DNA of 49,683 nucleotides from Symploca sp. SIO2C1 (GCA_010692635.1 JAAHGL010000012.1:1-49683); one strand, 5' to 3'; positions 27,390-37,231 are shown, counted from the first letter of the stretch. Numbers and translations: made by a program. Notes: generated by a model from the sequence alone, not told the origin.

Positions 27390-27992
27390 GTGCAATGTCC
27401 TAAATGTAAGACAGCAGACTTAGGTAAAGGCATTCTAGACAACAAATTGAGTGTGAAATACTGTCGGGAGTGCAAAGGCACTTGGATTCCTGCTGTTGAA
27501 TACGAAGCTTGGCAGGCTGAGCAACCTGACTATTCAGTAATCCCAGATTTGCTCTTCAGCAAACTCAATGTAGATTTTGTACAGTCTCCCTTCGATACGA
27601 AAGCAGCATTATGTCCAGAGTGTGGATCTTATCTATCCCGTGCTAAAGTCAACCTCAAAACACCCTTCTATGTAGAGCGCTGTCAGCAATGTCGAGGGAT
27701 TTGGTGTGATCATGGTGAGTGGGAAGCTCTAGAAACACTAGGATTGCACACTACCATTGAGCAACTGTTTTCCAATAAATGGCAAACAAAAATGCGATCG
27801 CAACAATCTTTAGATCAAGAGCGCCAAGCAACCATCGAAAAACTAGGGCCTGAACTGGCACAGCGAGTATTTGAACTTACTGAAGAGTTAAAAAATCATC
27901 CCAATGGAGATTTTGGCGTTGCCTATCTGATGCGACGAGTTGCAGTTAATATGCAATCACCAGCACTGATGAAGTTGAAAATTGAGAATTGA
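27390..27992 (+). CDS. TFIIB-type zinc-ribbon protein
   Basis: A 200-residue protein with two zinc ribbons. Cys3/Cys6 pair with Cys25/Cys28 (CPKC, CREC), and Cys75/Cys78 pair with Cys98/Cys101 (CPEC, CQQC), each followed by the G-x-W motif (KGTWIP; RGIWCDHGEWEAL) of the zf-TFIIB family. Start is GTG, supported by GAGGAAG about 9 bases upstream; the nearby ATG is out of frame. Function is unknown. Single-domain relatives are thought to bind protein or nucleic acid. The C-terminal helix-rich 70 residues are unassigned. It ends 51 bp before the ABC gene. Confidence 0.85.
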   Translation: MQCPKCKTADLGKGILDNKLSVKYCRECKGTWIPAVEYEAWQAEQPDYSVIPDLLFSKLNVDFVQSPFDTKAALCPECGSYLSRAKVNLKTPFYVERCQQCRGIWCDHGEWEALETLGLHTTIEQLFSNKWQTKMRSQQSLDQERQATIEKLGPELAQRVFELTEELKNHPNGDFGVAYLMRRVAVNMQSPALMKLKIEN

Positions 27993-28043
27993 AAATTGGA
28001 AGTTCAACAATTCAACAATTTAACAATTTAACAACTATAACAA

Positions 28044-29777
28044 ATGACTGAACCCCTATTTAGTGTAGAAAACTTAAGGGTTGCCTATCCCAGTAGCCAG
28101 TCGGGAACCAAGCTCAGCTGGGCAGTAAATGATGTCTCTTTTACCCTAGATGCAGGAAAGCGCTTGGGGTTAGTAGGGGAATCTGGTTGTGGTAAGTCAA
28201 CCCTGGGTAGAGCAGCAATGCGATTGTTACCGCCTGCTACACAAATTGAGGGACAAGTAAAGTTTAATGGAGATTTTGTTTTTAACTTGAACCCCAGCCA
28301 GCTGCGGCAATTTCGTGGGGAAGTGATTGCACTTGTATTTCAAGATCCTATGACTCGCCTAGATCCGCTGATGACGATTGGGGAGCATTGTATTGAAACC
28401 CTCAGAGCACACCAACCTCAGCTATCGCGACGCCAAAGCAAAGATAAAGCGCTTGAGACTCTAGAAACTGTAAAGATTCCAGCCAATCGTTGGGATCAGT
28501 ATCCCCATGAGTTTAGCGGTGGAATGCGACAACGAGTAGCTATTGCTCTAGCACTGTTGCTCAATCCCAAGCTAATTGTGGCAGATGAGCCAACCACTAG
28601 CCTTGATGTGACTGTAGCTGCACAGATTCTAGACGAACTCACTCAACTTTGCGACAAACGAGACATGGCTCTGTTGTTGATTTCTCATGACTTGGCAATG
28701 GTAGGAGAATATTGTGACAGGATTGCCGTCATGTATGGGGGAGAGATTGTAGAAACTGGAGAGGTAGAAACCATTCTGCGGGAACCAAGCCACGAGTATA
28801 CGCGATCGCTCCTAAAAGCGGCTCTGCATCTGCAAGCTACTAATAATGAGCAGGGAACTGAGGAAGCTGAAGAAGCTGAAGGAGATGGGGGAGATAACGG
28901 AGACAAGACAAACATTCCCAATTCCCAATTCCCAATTCCCAAACAACAAACAACAAACAACAAACCCTTACTACAAGTAAATAATCTCAAACAGTATTTC
29001 ACCCTAGAAGGCAATTTTATTGAACAGCTGTTCAGCAAAGAAAACAAAGTTATTAAAGCGGTAGATGATCTGGAATTTAGCCTCTATCCCGGTGAAGTGC
29101 TGGGATTAGTGGGAGAGTCTGGTTGTGGTAAAAGCACTCTTTCGAGGACAATCTTGCAACTAATTCGTCCTACTTCTGGAACGGTGAAATTTCAAGAACA
29201 AGAATTAACTACAATGGATCGACAATCCCTAAGAGCCATTCGTCGTCAAATCCAAATGGTCTTTCAAGACCCTAATGCTTGTCTTAATCCCTTGATGACA
29301 GTGGGAGAAAGTATTGCTGATCCTTTGTTTATACACCAGCTGGCTGACTCCACACAAGCCAAAAGCCAGGTAATGGAAATGTTAGAGCGAGTGGGATTAA
29401 CACCAACAGATGAGTATTATCATCGCTATCCAGGGGAGCTATCAGGGGGACAACAACAAAGAGTTGCGATCGCGCGGGCTTTGATTACTCGCCCAAGTCT
29501 GTTAATCTGTGATGAACCAGTAAGTATGCTAGATGCTAGTGTCCAGACGCAGGTGCTGGAATTGATGCGGGATTTAAAGGAAGAATTTAACCTAACTTAT
29601 TTGTTTATCACCCATGATCTTTGGGTAGCCAGATTTTTTTGCGATCGCATTGCGGTGATGAATAGCGGTAAAATCGTGGAGATTGGTTCCACTCACGAAC
29701 TGTTTACTAATCCTCAACAGAAGTACACTCAGGACTTATTAGAAGCTGCTCCTTTACTAGTGAAACAGCAGGGATAA
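28044..29777 (+). CDS. Double-ATPase ABC transporter subunit, dipeptide/oligopeptide type
   Basis: A 577-residue fusion of two ATP-binding domains of the DppD/DppF class. Domain 1 has Walker A GESGCGKST (45-53), signature FSGGMRQRVA and Walker B LIVADEPTTS. Domain 2 repeats them (GESGCGKST, LSGGQQQRVA, LLICDEPVSM). Such fused ATPases energise peptide, nickel or glutathione import. The permease and binding-protein genes are not in the window, so the substrate is open. The linker (about 272-312) is unusual: it contains an acidic stretch and then NIPNSQFPIPKQQTTNNK, encoded by in-frame CCCAATT and AACAAAC repeats, evidently a repeat expansion tolerated in the linker. Confidence 0.9.
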   Translation: MTEPLFSVENLRVAYPSSQSGTKLSWAVNDVSFTLDAGKRLGLVGESGCGKSTLGRAAMRLLPPATQIEGQVKFNGDFVFNLNPSQLRQFRGEVIALVFQDPMTRLDPLMTIGEHCIETLRAHQPQLSRRQSKDKALETLETVKIPANRWDQYPHEFSGGMRQRVAIALALLLNPKLIVADEPTTSLDVTVAAQILDELTQLCDKRDMALLLISHDLAMVGEYCDRIAVMYGGEIVETGEVETILREPSHEYTRSLLKAALHLQATNNEQGTEEAEEAEGDGGDNGDKTNIPNSQFPIPKQQTTNNKPLLQVNNLKQYFTLEGNFIEQLFSKENKVIKAVDDLEFSLYPGEVLGLVGESGCGKSTLSRTILQLIRPTSGTVKFQEQELTTMDRQSLRAIRRQIQMVFQDPNACLNPLMTVGESIADPLFIHQLADSTQAKSQVMEMLERVGLTPTDEYYHRYPGELSGGQQQRVAIARALITRPSLLICDEPVSMLDASVQTQVLELMRDLKEEFNLTYLFITHDLWVARFFCDRIAVMNSGKIVEIGSTHELFTNPQQKYTQDLLEAAPLLVKQQG

Positions 29778-30173
29778 GAGATTTTCCAAGATGTTAGGTT
29801 TTAGGCAATTTTTGGGAAAGAATGTACCCACAGTAGGGTGTGTTAGCGAAGCGTAACGCACCGTTTACGAATGGTGACAAGTTAAAATCAAGTGCATTCT
29901 GTCAAGTACCATATATAGGGCTTGCTGAATAAGTAACAAGTAACAAGTAAAAAGTAATAAGTAAGAAAGAATGAAGCATTTATCCTCGTTTTGAGCACTT
30001 GTATTCCCCAAGCTTACCCAGGGATTTCCCATAAAAGTGCAAGGTTTCTTGAGCCCATCGATACAATTTCCTTGCACTTATTTAGCACAAAAATGCTTGA
30101 AAGTCCTGTCTGGCATCGCTTCTACACTCGTTCAGCAAGCCCTATATAGGGTTTGTAAACAATGAAATTGATA
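29778..30173. other. Gap between ABC gene and GNAT gene
   Basis: Contains a complete GGGCTTGCTG-family MITE (29918-30142) and a CGTTTACGAATGG-type short sequence. No gene or terminator was placed. Confidence 0.75.
29918..30142. mobile_element. GGGCTTGCTGAATAAGT-family MITE, complete
   Basis: The left end is GGGCTTGCTGAATAAGT and the right end is TTCAGCAAGCCC, both flanked by TA within TATA. Its interior carries an AAGTGCAAGG..CCTTGCACTT hairpin with CATCGATACAATT between, the family's internal palindrome. Confidence 0.85.
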
Positions 30174-30650
30174 TTAGGTGTTAGGTTTTTCTAAACTACG
30201 CTCAACCAAATAGCGCTGAAACTGCACTCCCTCGAGATCTACAATCTCAGTGTCGTAGAGGTGAAAACCAAATTTTTCAAACAAGCCTAAGCTGAATTCA
30301 CTAGCTTCCGCATATAAGCGCTGAATGTTGTGGTTTTTGGCATAATCCAAGAGGGTATGCATCAAAGTAGAACCAATTCCTTGACGGATGCGATCGCACC
30401 GTACATAAGCTGAAGTTACATGGCCATCTTCCGCAATTCCTGCAAAACCGAGAATTCCTGTTTCATCAGTAGCAATAAATGTAGTTCCTTGCAAGATTAA
30501 CTGGCGAAAACTGATGATGTTTGAGGAAAAGGATGCCCACATTTGGGTTTGAGCTTGAGAGTAACATTGAGGTGCGATCGCTAGCACAGTTTTTTGATAA
30601 AGTTCTGCTAGTTCTGAAATATCTGATGCTTGAGCAATCTGAATGTTCAT
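30174..30650 (-). CDS. GNAT-family N-acetyltransferase
   Basis: A 158-residue acetyltransferase. Motif A of the GNAT fold is visible: VTSAYVRCDRIRQGIGSTLM (R-x-x-G-x-G/A acetyl-CoA loop), followed by YAEASEFSLGLFEKFGFH. It starts MNIQIAQASDISELAELY, the usual beta1-alpha1 opening. The substrate cannot be told from sequence. The coding end (SLEKPNT) runs into TTAGGTGTTAGG repeats, so the last residues may be a repeat-derived extension. It diverges from the next gene with 107 bp between. Confidence 0.87.
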   Translation of the reverse strand: MNIQIAQASDISELAELYQKTVLAIAPQCYSQAQTQMWASFSSNIISFRQLILQGTTFIATDETGILGFAGIAEDGHVTSAYVRCDRIRQGIGSTLMHTLLDYAKNHNIQRLYAEASEFSLGLFEKFGFHLYDTEIVDLEGVQFQRYLVERSLEKPNT

Positions 30651-30757
30651 TTTTCCTCAATGCTTGCTAAAGATACAAGTCTGGCTCCTTTAAATTGAAT
30701 ATTGTGGACGGGCGAGACGCCCATTCCCACTTCTTGAAGATTGCAATGTAAAATACT

Positions 30758-31392
30758 ATGAGCTACGGACCTTCTCCTCATACTAAATATCCCTTAGCTG
30801 ACCAAACACGGTTAGTCTTTTTAAAGAACATTATCAAGAATCCCAACATTATTGTTGGTGACTATACCTACTACGATGATTTTGAGAATCCAGAAAATTT
30901 TGAGCGTAATGTCTTGTATCACTTTGACTTTGAAGGGGATAAGCTGATTATTGGCAAATTTTGCTCTATTGCTTCAGATGTCAAGTTCATCATGAATGGG
31001 GGCAACCATCGAACGGATTGGTTTACTAATTACCCGTTTCCGATCTTTGGCAAGGGATGGGAAGTTGCGATGCCTGACAGTTGGCCAAACAAAGGAGATA
31101 CTATCATTGGCAATGATGTCTGGCTTGGTTATGGAGCAACCATTATGCCTGGTGTTCACATTGGTAATGGTGCAATTATCGCTACAGCATCCGTTGTTAC
31201 TCGCCCTGTAGAACCTTACTCAATAGTTGGCGGAAATCCTGCTAAAGAAATTCGGAAACGTTTTGAAGATAAGGTTATTCAAGAGCTTCTAGAGATTCAA
31301 TGGTGGAATTGGGATATTGAGAAGATTACCAACAATCTCAAAGTAATTTGTGGTTCAAATCTTGAAGCTTTGCGGGAGGCGGCAGCACAATA

Positions 31393-31393
<1 letters not shown>
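30758..31393 (+). CDS. Xenobiotic-type O-acetyltransferase (Vat/CatB-like hexapeptide family)
   Basis: A 211-residue left-handed beta-helix acetyltransferase. Diagnostic parts: LIIGKFCSIASDV, MNGGNHRTDWFTNYPF with the catalytic His of the Vat/XAT group, GDTIIGNDVWLGYGATIMPG and SIVGGNPAKEIRKRF. The family includes streptogramin and chloramphenicol acetyltransferases, but many environmental members act on unknown acceptors, so resistance must not be assumed. The stop codon TAG (31391-31393) is formed by the TA target site plus the first G of a MITE, so the original end may have been slightly different. Confidence 0.9.
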
Positions 31394-31878
<485 letters not shown>

Positions 31879-33120
31879 TCAGGTCGTATATTCTGCATTA
31901 ATCCTCACATAGTCATAACTCAAATCACAGCCCCAGGCTGTACCAGTGCCAGTACCATTCCCAACACGAACAGAGATTAAGACTGTATCTTCCTGCATAT
32001 ATGCACCCATTGCAGCTTGCTTTAAATAATTGCTAGCAGCGGCACGATCAAAAGTCAGAGGTTGACCATTCTCCATCATCAAAAAATCCCCCAACTGAAT
32101 CCGCAGGTTTTCCTGCTCAAAGAGGACGCCAGCACGTCCTGCAGCTCCGGCAATCCTACCCCAGTTGGGATCGCGTCCAAATATGGCAGATTTAACTAGA
32201 GATGAACCGACAACAGTTTTGGCGATTTGACGGGCAGCTTGATCATCTGGTGCTCCAGTAACTTGCACTTCAATCAAGCAGGTAGCGCCTTCTCCATCCC
32301 GTGCGATCGCTTTTGCTAAATGCTGACATACTTCTGTTAGCATTGCTTCTAGCTTTTCTGCAGCTGCTCCCATTTCTGTAATCGCTGATGTGCGGGATTC
32401 ACCATTAGCCAGGGCAATCAGAGTATCGTTGGTACTGGTATCACCATCCACAGTAATTTGATTAAAGCTTTTGTTGGCTGCCCGACTCAACATCTGTTGC
32501 CAAAGAGCAGGAGAAACTGCTGCATCACAAGTGACAAATGCTAGCAGGGTCGCCATATTTGGATGAATCATCCCAGAACCTTTGGCAATACCTCCAATCC
32601 TTACTGGGCGATCGTCAATAGTTGTTTCTAAGGCGATGGATTTGGTCACTAAATCTGTAGTAATAATCGCTTGAGCTACTGACCCTGAATCGTTTGCTGA
32701 TGCTGCTGCCACTAGTTCAGGGAGACCCGATAAGAGGGCATCCATGCGAATTCGCTGACCAATAACACCAGTGGATGCCAGCAATATCGATTCAGCAGGA
32801 ATATTGAGTTCTTTCCCCAAGGCTTGAGCACTTTCGAGAGCATCTCTCCAACCCTGCTCACCAGTCGCAGCATTTGCTTGACCAGCATTACAGAGAATGG
32901 CACGAGCACTAGCTTTTGCTTGCAAGCGCTGACGGCAATAGTCAACACAGGCAGCACAAACCTGATTGGTTGTGAAGACACCTGCTGCAATAGCATCAAC
33001 ATCTGACAAAATTAAGGCTAAATCTGGAAGCCCCGAAGGCTTCATTCCTGCAGCAATTCCTGCTGCTTTATATCCTCTGGGTGCTGTAACACTACCAGTA
33101 ATTTTCTGCCAGTCTGACAT
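31879..33120 (-). CDS. argJ: Bifunctional ornithine acetyltransferase/N-acetylglutamate synthase
   Basis: A 413-residue enzyme of the arginine pathway that recycles the acetyl group between ornithine and glutamate. I choose the ATG at 33120 (MSDWQKITGSV), which has AGGAGA about 5 bases upstream, over a longer frame adding 16 residues. The autocleavage site is in MIHPNMATLLAF, where the Thr is the N-terminal nucleophile of the beta chain. RGYKAAGIAAGMK, LCNAGQANAATG and the ending CDLSYDYVRINAEYTT are family landmarks. It stands alone on the minus strand, downstream of a repeat-rich gap. Confidence 0.97.
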   Translation of the reverse strand: MSDWQKITGSVTAPRGYKAAGIAAGMKPSGLPDLALILSDVDAIAAGVFTTNQVCAACVDYCRQRLQAKASARAILCNAGQANAATGEQGWRDALESAQALGKELNIPAESILLASTGVIGQRIRMDALLSGLPELVAAASANDSGSVAQAIITTDLVTKSIALETTIDDRPVRIGGIAKGSGMIHPNMATLLAFVTCDAAVSPALWQQMLSRAANKSFNQITVDGDTSTNDTLIALANGESRTSAITEMGAAAEKLEAMLTEVCQHLAKAIARDGEGATCLIEVQVTGAPDDQAARQIAKTVVGSSLVKSAIFGRDPNWGRIAGAAGRAGVLFEQENLRIQLGDFLMMENGQPLTFDRAAASNYLKQAAMGAYMQEDTVLISVRVGNGTGTGTAWGCDLSYDYVRINAEYTT

Positions 33121-33212
33121 GAGTTCTCCTGAAAACCCTGACTCCCGGTTGAGAGGGGAATATATCAAGTTTCAGGTTACCAGAAATCTAACCCTGTGGC
33201 GTTTAATAGGGA

Positions 33213-33316
33213 ACAAGAGAGCCACTTGGTGACTCTCTTGATTGTCAGGGTGCATCTACTTAACTTAAATATATCACTTAGGGGTGAGGGGTGTCACCCC
33301 CTATTTAAAAAAAACT
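33213..33316. repeat. Three-copy hairpin unit, copy 1
   Basis: A hairpin with AGAGAGCCAC/GTGACTCTCT arms is followed by a 32-base conserved block (starting CAGGGTGCATCTACTTAAC), a GGGGTGA/TCACCCC hairpin and an A-tract. On the minus strand the AGAGAG hairpin is the last element. Confidence 0.8.
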
Positions 33317-33451
33317 TCCGACCTAGAACACCGATTCAGTATTCGTATGTACGCCAAAATCGACATCTCAGGGGGAAGCTGGTGGAGCTGGAAAAGATAG
33401 GGAAACAAGATAGCTACATCTTCTTCCGAATTCTCAATTCTCAAATAACAA

Positions 33452-33553
33452 AAAGAGAGCCGCCTAGGCAACTCTCTCGATCATCAGGGTGCATCTACTT
33501 AACTTAAATATATCACCCGGGGGTGGGGGGTGTCACCCCCTATTCAAAAAAAC
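33452..33553. repeat. Three-copy hairpin unit, copy 2
   Basis: The same layout as copy 1; the 32-base block is identical (33485-33516). The hairpin AGAGAGCCGCC/GGCAACTCTCT keeps its form with different loop bases. On the minus strand it is followed by TTTTTGTTATTT, a plausible rho-independent terminator. Confidence 0.8.
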
Positions 33554-33697
33554 TCCGTCCCTAACCTCCCACACAAAACAAAAGAGCTATAGAAATCCTT
33601 CATAGGATGTAACAAGCGCTCGGCTTGAAATCCAGGTATAGCAAGGATCAGCTTTCAGAAAATTGCCATGACCTCAATAGGATGGCTATACATACGT

Positions 33698-33775
33698 AAC
33701 TCTCTGATGAGAGTGTATCTAATTAACTTATAGCGCTATTGGGGTGAGATATATTACCCCCTACTGTGTTTTTTG
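33698..33775. repeat. Three-copy hairpin unit, diverged copy 3
   Basis: Lacks the AGAGAG hairpin's left arm but keeps ACTCTCTGATGAGAGTGTATC, TTAACTTATA and the GGGGTGAGATATATTACCCCC hairpin. Similarity to copies 1 and 2 is clear only over these blocks. Confidence 0.6.
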
Positions 33776-33801
33776 GGTGAAGTTTTGATTACTCTTGCCT
33801 C

Positions 33802-35286
33802 TTAAGCTTTGAGCTTCTTGCCTAGGAGTTGGTTAGTCAGCTTGGGATCAGCTCGTCCACTAGTTTTTTTCATCACCTGACCGACAAAAAAGCCTTGGAG
33901 CTTGGTTTTACCATTGCGGTATTGTTCTAGTTCCTTGGGATGAGCAGCAATCACTTCATCAATGATTGCTTCGAGTTCTCCAAGGTTAGAGATTTTGATC
34001 AGACCCTTGCGTTCAACCAGTTCTTTGGCAGAACCTCCCTTGGAGAGTAGTTCGGGAAGAATTTCTTTGGCAATCTTGCCGCTAATTGTATCGTCTTCAA
34101 TTAAGTTGATCAGTTCCGCTAGAACTGCTGGTGTTAGAGGAATTTCTGCGATCGCTAATTTCTCGGTTTTGAGATAAGCAGCAATATCTCCCATCACCCA
34201 GTTAGCCGCTTGTTTAGCATTAGCTCCAGCGATGACAGTCCCTTCAAAATATTCTGCTACCTGCCGATCATCTGTAAGTACACGACTATCATAAGCAGAT
34301 AGCCCTAGCTCCTGCTCGTAACGTTGCCGTTTTTGGGCTGGTAATTCTGGGAGTTCACTGTGCCATTGCTCCAACTGCTTCTGGGATACTTCAATGGGAG
34401 GTAAATCTGGTTCAGGGAAGTAGCGGTAGTCGCTGGAACCTTCCTTACTCCGCATACTAAAAGTCTGCTGGCGATTTTCTTCCCAAAGTCGAGTTTCCTG
34501 AAAAATCGGTTCTCCAGTTTCAATGGCGTTGATTTGTCGCTCAATTTCGTAGTCAATTGCCTTTTGGATAGCATTGAAGGAATTCATATTTTTGATTTCG
34601 ACTTTAGTACCAAATTCCTTCTGACCAACAGGACGCACGGAGATATTCACATCACAACGCAGTGAGCCTTCCTGCATATTACCGTCACTAACGCCGATAT
34701 AGCGCATAATCCGACGTAATTCCTGGGCATACTCCGCTGCTTCTTGACCTGATCGCAGGTCTGGTTCTGAGACAATTTCTACTAGAGGTACACCAGCACG
34801 GTTGTAATCTACCAAAGAGTAGGTAGAACCAGAAAGGCGATCGCTTCCTGCATGAACCAGTTTTCCGGCATCTTCCTCCATATGCAGGCGAGTGATGCCA
34901 ATTTTTTTGCGGATAGGGTCACCTGCTTCATCAGTAAGTTCTATCTCTAGCCAACCCTGAGTAGCAATTGGCAAGTCGTATTGAGAAATTTGATAATTTT
35001 TTGGGAGGTCGGGATAAAAATACTGTTTGCGGTCAAACTTGCTATAGGGGGCAATCTGGCAATTGATAGCCAAACTTGCTTTGACAGCGTACTCTAGTAC
35101 CTTTTGATTGAGTACAGGCAATACTCCCGGCATTCCTAGAGTAATCGGGTCGATATTGGTATTGGGGGTAGCACCAAAGGCTGTCGAAGAACTACAAAAA
35201 ATTTTAGTTTGGGTACTCAGCTGACAATGGGTTTCTAGTCCAATGATTGCTTCGTACTCAGTTTTAACCCTTGCAGCAGTGGTCAT
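33802..35286 (-). CDS. gatB: Aspartyl/glutamyl-tRNA(Asn/Gln) amidotransferase subunit B
   Basis: A 494-residue subunit of GatCAB, which converts misacylated Glu-tRNA(Gln) to Gln-tRNA(Gln). Motifs: [20 protein letters not shown], the zinc/ATP region around [33 protein letters not shown] and [19 protein letters not shown]. The C-terminal Yqey-like domain ends with [19 protein letters not shown]. Length and all parts are standard. gatA and gatC are not in the window, so the complex's genes are scattered, as is common in cyanobacteria. Confidence 0.98.
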   Translation of the reverse strand: MTTAARVKTEYEAIIGLETHCQLSTQTKIFCSSSTAFGATPNTNIDPITLGMPGVLPVLNQKVLEYAVKASLAINCQIAPYSKFDRKQYFYPDLPKNYQISQYDLPIATQGWLEIELTDEAGDPIRKKIGITRLHMEEDAGKLVHAGSDRLSGSTYSLVDYNRAGVPLVEIVSEPDLRSGQEAAEYAQELRRIMRYIGVSDGNMQEGSLRCDVNISVRPVGQKEFGTKVEIKNMNSFNAIQKAIDYEIERQINAIETGEPIFQETRLWEENRQQTFSMRSKEGSSDYRYFPEPDLPPIEVSQKQLEQWHSELPELPAQKRQRYEQELGLSAYDSRVLTDDRQVAEYFEGTVIAGANAKQAANWVMGDIAAYLKTEKLAIAEIPLTPAVLAELINLIEDDTISGKIAKEILPELLSKGGSAKELVERKGLIKISNLGELEAIIDEVIAAHPKELEQYRNGKTKLQGFFVGQVMKKTSGRADPKLTNQLLGKKLKA

Positions 35287-35628
35287 GACGTTTGCTTGGC
35301 TGTTTTAGCTTAACAGTTCTACTTTATTGTGACATTCTCTATGCCATCTGCATTGGCTGAATATGCGAGCTAGTTAACTCATCCCCCGGCTAAAGCACGA
35401 GGGATTTCCTGTTAGCAAGTTGTTAGTTGTTGGTTGTTTGTACAAAAAACAAAAAACAAAAAACAAACAACTAAGCGGCGGGCGGCTATCCCTCCCATCC
35501 CTAAAGAAATGGGCTTCCCGCTGCTTTCGGTGACGTTCTCGCGCCGTTATACCCGCAAGGGTATAACAGGGGCTTCTAAAATAGAGACAGCTGAACCCCT
35601 ACCGACATTAAGTTGGGAGAGGTTTCTT
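35287..35628. other. Gap with possible IS200/IS605 end relic
   Basis: Two structured stretches (about 35378-35415 and 35474-35525) share the pattern CTAAAG..GGG..TTCC. The second folds with GCGGG/CCCGC around CCCAT/ATGGG. Similar sequence is familiar to me from ends of cyanobacterial IS200/IS605-type elements. No transposase or TnpB frame is present. An AAAAAAC array lies at 35440-35466. Confidence 0.4.
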
Positions 35629-36585
35629 TCATTTATTGGAGTGCGATACCTCAAAATCAGACTTAGTACTTGTAACCTTGGGCACTCTTAAACTATTGAA
35701 ATAGATACCGCCAACAGTAAACAAAAATAACAAGTAAGCTACAGCTTGTACCAAATAAATCTTTGCTCGATAGCCAAATAAAGCTTTGAGTACTAAACCC
35801 GGAAACTGGTTATCAGGTAAAATACTGGTGGTATTCCAAGCCATTGGTCCAAGTAGACAAGAAGGGTCTTGTGCCATCTGGTCATGGTAAAAACACAACA
35901 GTTCTAACTGAGGGTTAATCTGTCCTAAAACCGCAGCAGTTTGATCAAAATGTTTTAAGGCTCCTACTACCAAACCAGCGACAATCAGAAGCAAAAAGAT
36001 ACCCATCGCCTGGAAAAACTGGCGGATATTAATCTTGATACCTCCCTTGAACAGGAGAAAACCGATTAGTACTGCTCCTATCAAACCTGCGATCGCACCG
36101 ATAGTTGGTACAATTCCCTGTTGAAACTTGGCCACAATAAACACCACTGTTTCAAAGCCTTCTCGCAAGACGGCGATGAAAATTAAAGCAAATACTCCCC
36201 AGCCAGCACCATCGCCCTGTTGAATGGCAGAACTGACATTATCTTCAATTTCTGCTTTCAGGAATCGTGCCTGTTGTGTCATCCAAACTAGCATCCAACT
36301 AAGCAAAGCGATCGCAATTATTCCAAATACTGTCTCCATCAATGGTTCAATTACTGACGCATACTCTGGATATTGGATACTCAAAACTTGAATACCCCCA
36401 ATGAACAAGACTCCAACCAGGGCACTGGCAACAATCCCAGCGACAACCCCCCCATATACCCACGAGTTTAGCTGTTCAGTCTTAGCTTTTTTCAGGCAAG
36501 CTAGCACAATTCCCACCACCAAGGCAGCTTCAACACCTTCTCGGAGGGTAATCACAAAAGTTGGTAAAGCAGCACTAAAGTCCAT
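35629..36585 (-). CDS. FTR1-family iron permease
   Basis: A 318-residue integral membrane protein with about seven helices. The two R-E-x-x-E iron motifs are intact: REGVE (15-19) in helix 1 and REGFE at about residue 141. FTR1/EfeU-type proteins import ferrous or ferric iron. No EfeO or EfeB partner is nearby. The next gene on the strand (ferritin-like) starts about 210 bp upstream, so an iron uptake-and-storage pairing is likely but not a tight operon. The start ATG follows a repeat-rich upstream region (AGGCAGG array at 36638-36670). Confidence 0.93.
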   Translation of the reverse strand: MDFSAALPTFVITLREGVEAALVVGIVLACLKKAKTEQLNSWVYGGVVAGIVASALVGVLFIGGIQVLSIQYPEYASVIEPLMETVFGIIAIALLSWMLVWMTQQARFLKAEIEDNVSSAIQQGDGAGWGVFALIFIAVLREGFETVVFIVAKFQQGIVPTIGAIAGLIGAVLIGFLLFKGGIKINIRQFFQAMGIFLLLIVAGLVVGALKHFDQTAAVLGQINPQLELLCFYHDQMAQDPSCLLGPMAWNTTSILPDNQFPGLVLKALFGYRAKIYLVQAVAYLLFLFTVGGIYFNSLRVPKVTSTKSDFEVSHSNK

Positions 36586-36637
36586 TTTTTATTTGTTGGA
36601 AATTTGTTTTTTGTTCGTGGTTAATCGTTAGCTGAAA

Positions 36638-36796
36638 AAGGCAGGAGGCAGAAGGCAGGAGGGAAGGAAGCTTGTACAGTTAAGCTTTTTAACCTTTCTT
36701 AGATGCTGGGTTATTGGTGCAGCACTGCACTAGGTATTAGCAACTAATACCTAATACCTAACACCTAATACCTAACACCTAATACCTAACACCTAA
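36638..36796. repeat. AGGCAGA array and AATACCTA/ACACCTA array
   Basis: Two heptamer arrays between the permease and the ferritin-like gene: AGGCAGG units at about 36640-36662 and TAACACC/TAATACC units at about 36735-36796. The latter runs right up to the ferritin-like stop codon. Confidence 0.85.
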
Positions 36797-37231
36797 TCAG
36801 CTAAAATCTCGCAACATTTTTTTAATCTCTATATTGTGCATCTCTTCCTGACCAATTTGACCGCGAGCAAATTCTTCCAGATACACGCTAGCATCTTCTA
36901 CTACATCAAGTAATTGTTTATACAGTTCTAGCGCCTTTTTCTCATGGTTAAGGCTTTCCTCCAGAATATCCTTTACTGAATGTCTATAGGTTTCTTCAAT
37001 CGGTGCAATCCGCAGACTAGGATGCCCTTCTAAACCAGTGAGAATTTCTCCTACCTGTTGAGCATGAAGCAAAGACTCAGTTGCCTGTGTCTTGAAAAAA
37101 TCAACAATGGGAATTCGGTTAGGTCCTATCACCATCAGGGAATAGTGGGTGTATCGCACGACACCAGCAAGCTCAAATTCCATGATGGTATTTAGTAGGT
37201 CAGTGGTCTTTTGATAGTCAAGCTCTTTCAT
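36797..37231 (-). CDS. Ferritin-like (bacterioferritin-type) protein
   Basis: A 144-residue four-helix protein. Helix 1 has EFELAGVVRYTHY (Glu20 as likely iron ligand), helix 2 has Glu52/His56, helix 3 has Glu97 in NHEKKALELY, and helix 4 has the E-x-x-H at 129-132 (EEMHNIEI). These fit a bacterioferritin-type diiron site, though the helix-2 E-x-x-H spacing is one residue off the textbook form. Probably iron storage or oxidation. No haem ligand Met could be assigned with confidence. It is upstream of the FTR1 permease on the same strand. Confidence 0.85.
   Translation of the reverse strand: MKELDYQKTTDLLNTIMEFELAGVVRYTHYSLMVIGPNRIPIVDFFKTQATESLLHAQQVGEILTGLEGHPSLRIAPIEETYRHSVKDILEESLNHEKKALELYKQLLDVVEDASVYLEEFARGQIGQEEMHNIEIKKMLRDFS

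Larger units (their letters stand above)
33121..33801. other. Intergenic region with a three-copy hairpin unit between gatB and argJ
   Basis: No gene. Three related units at 33213-33316, 33452-33553 and 33698-33775 fill much of it. Between them is plain AT-rich sequence (TTCCGAATTCTCAATTCTC near 33424). It may supply terminator-like hairpins to gatB on the minus strand. Confidence 0.75.
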
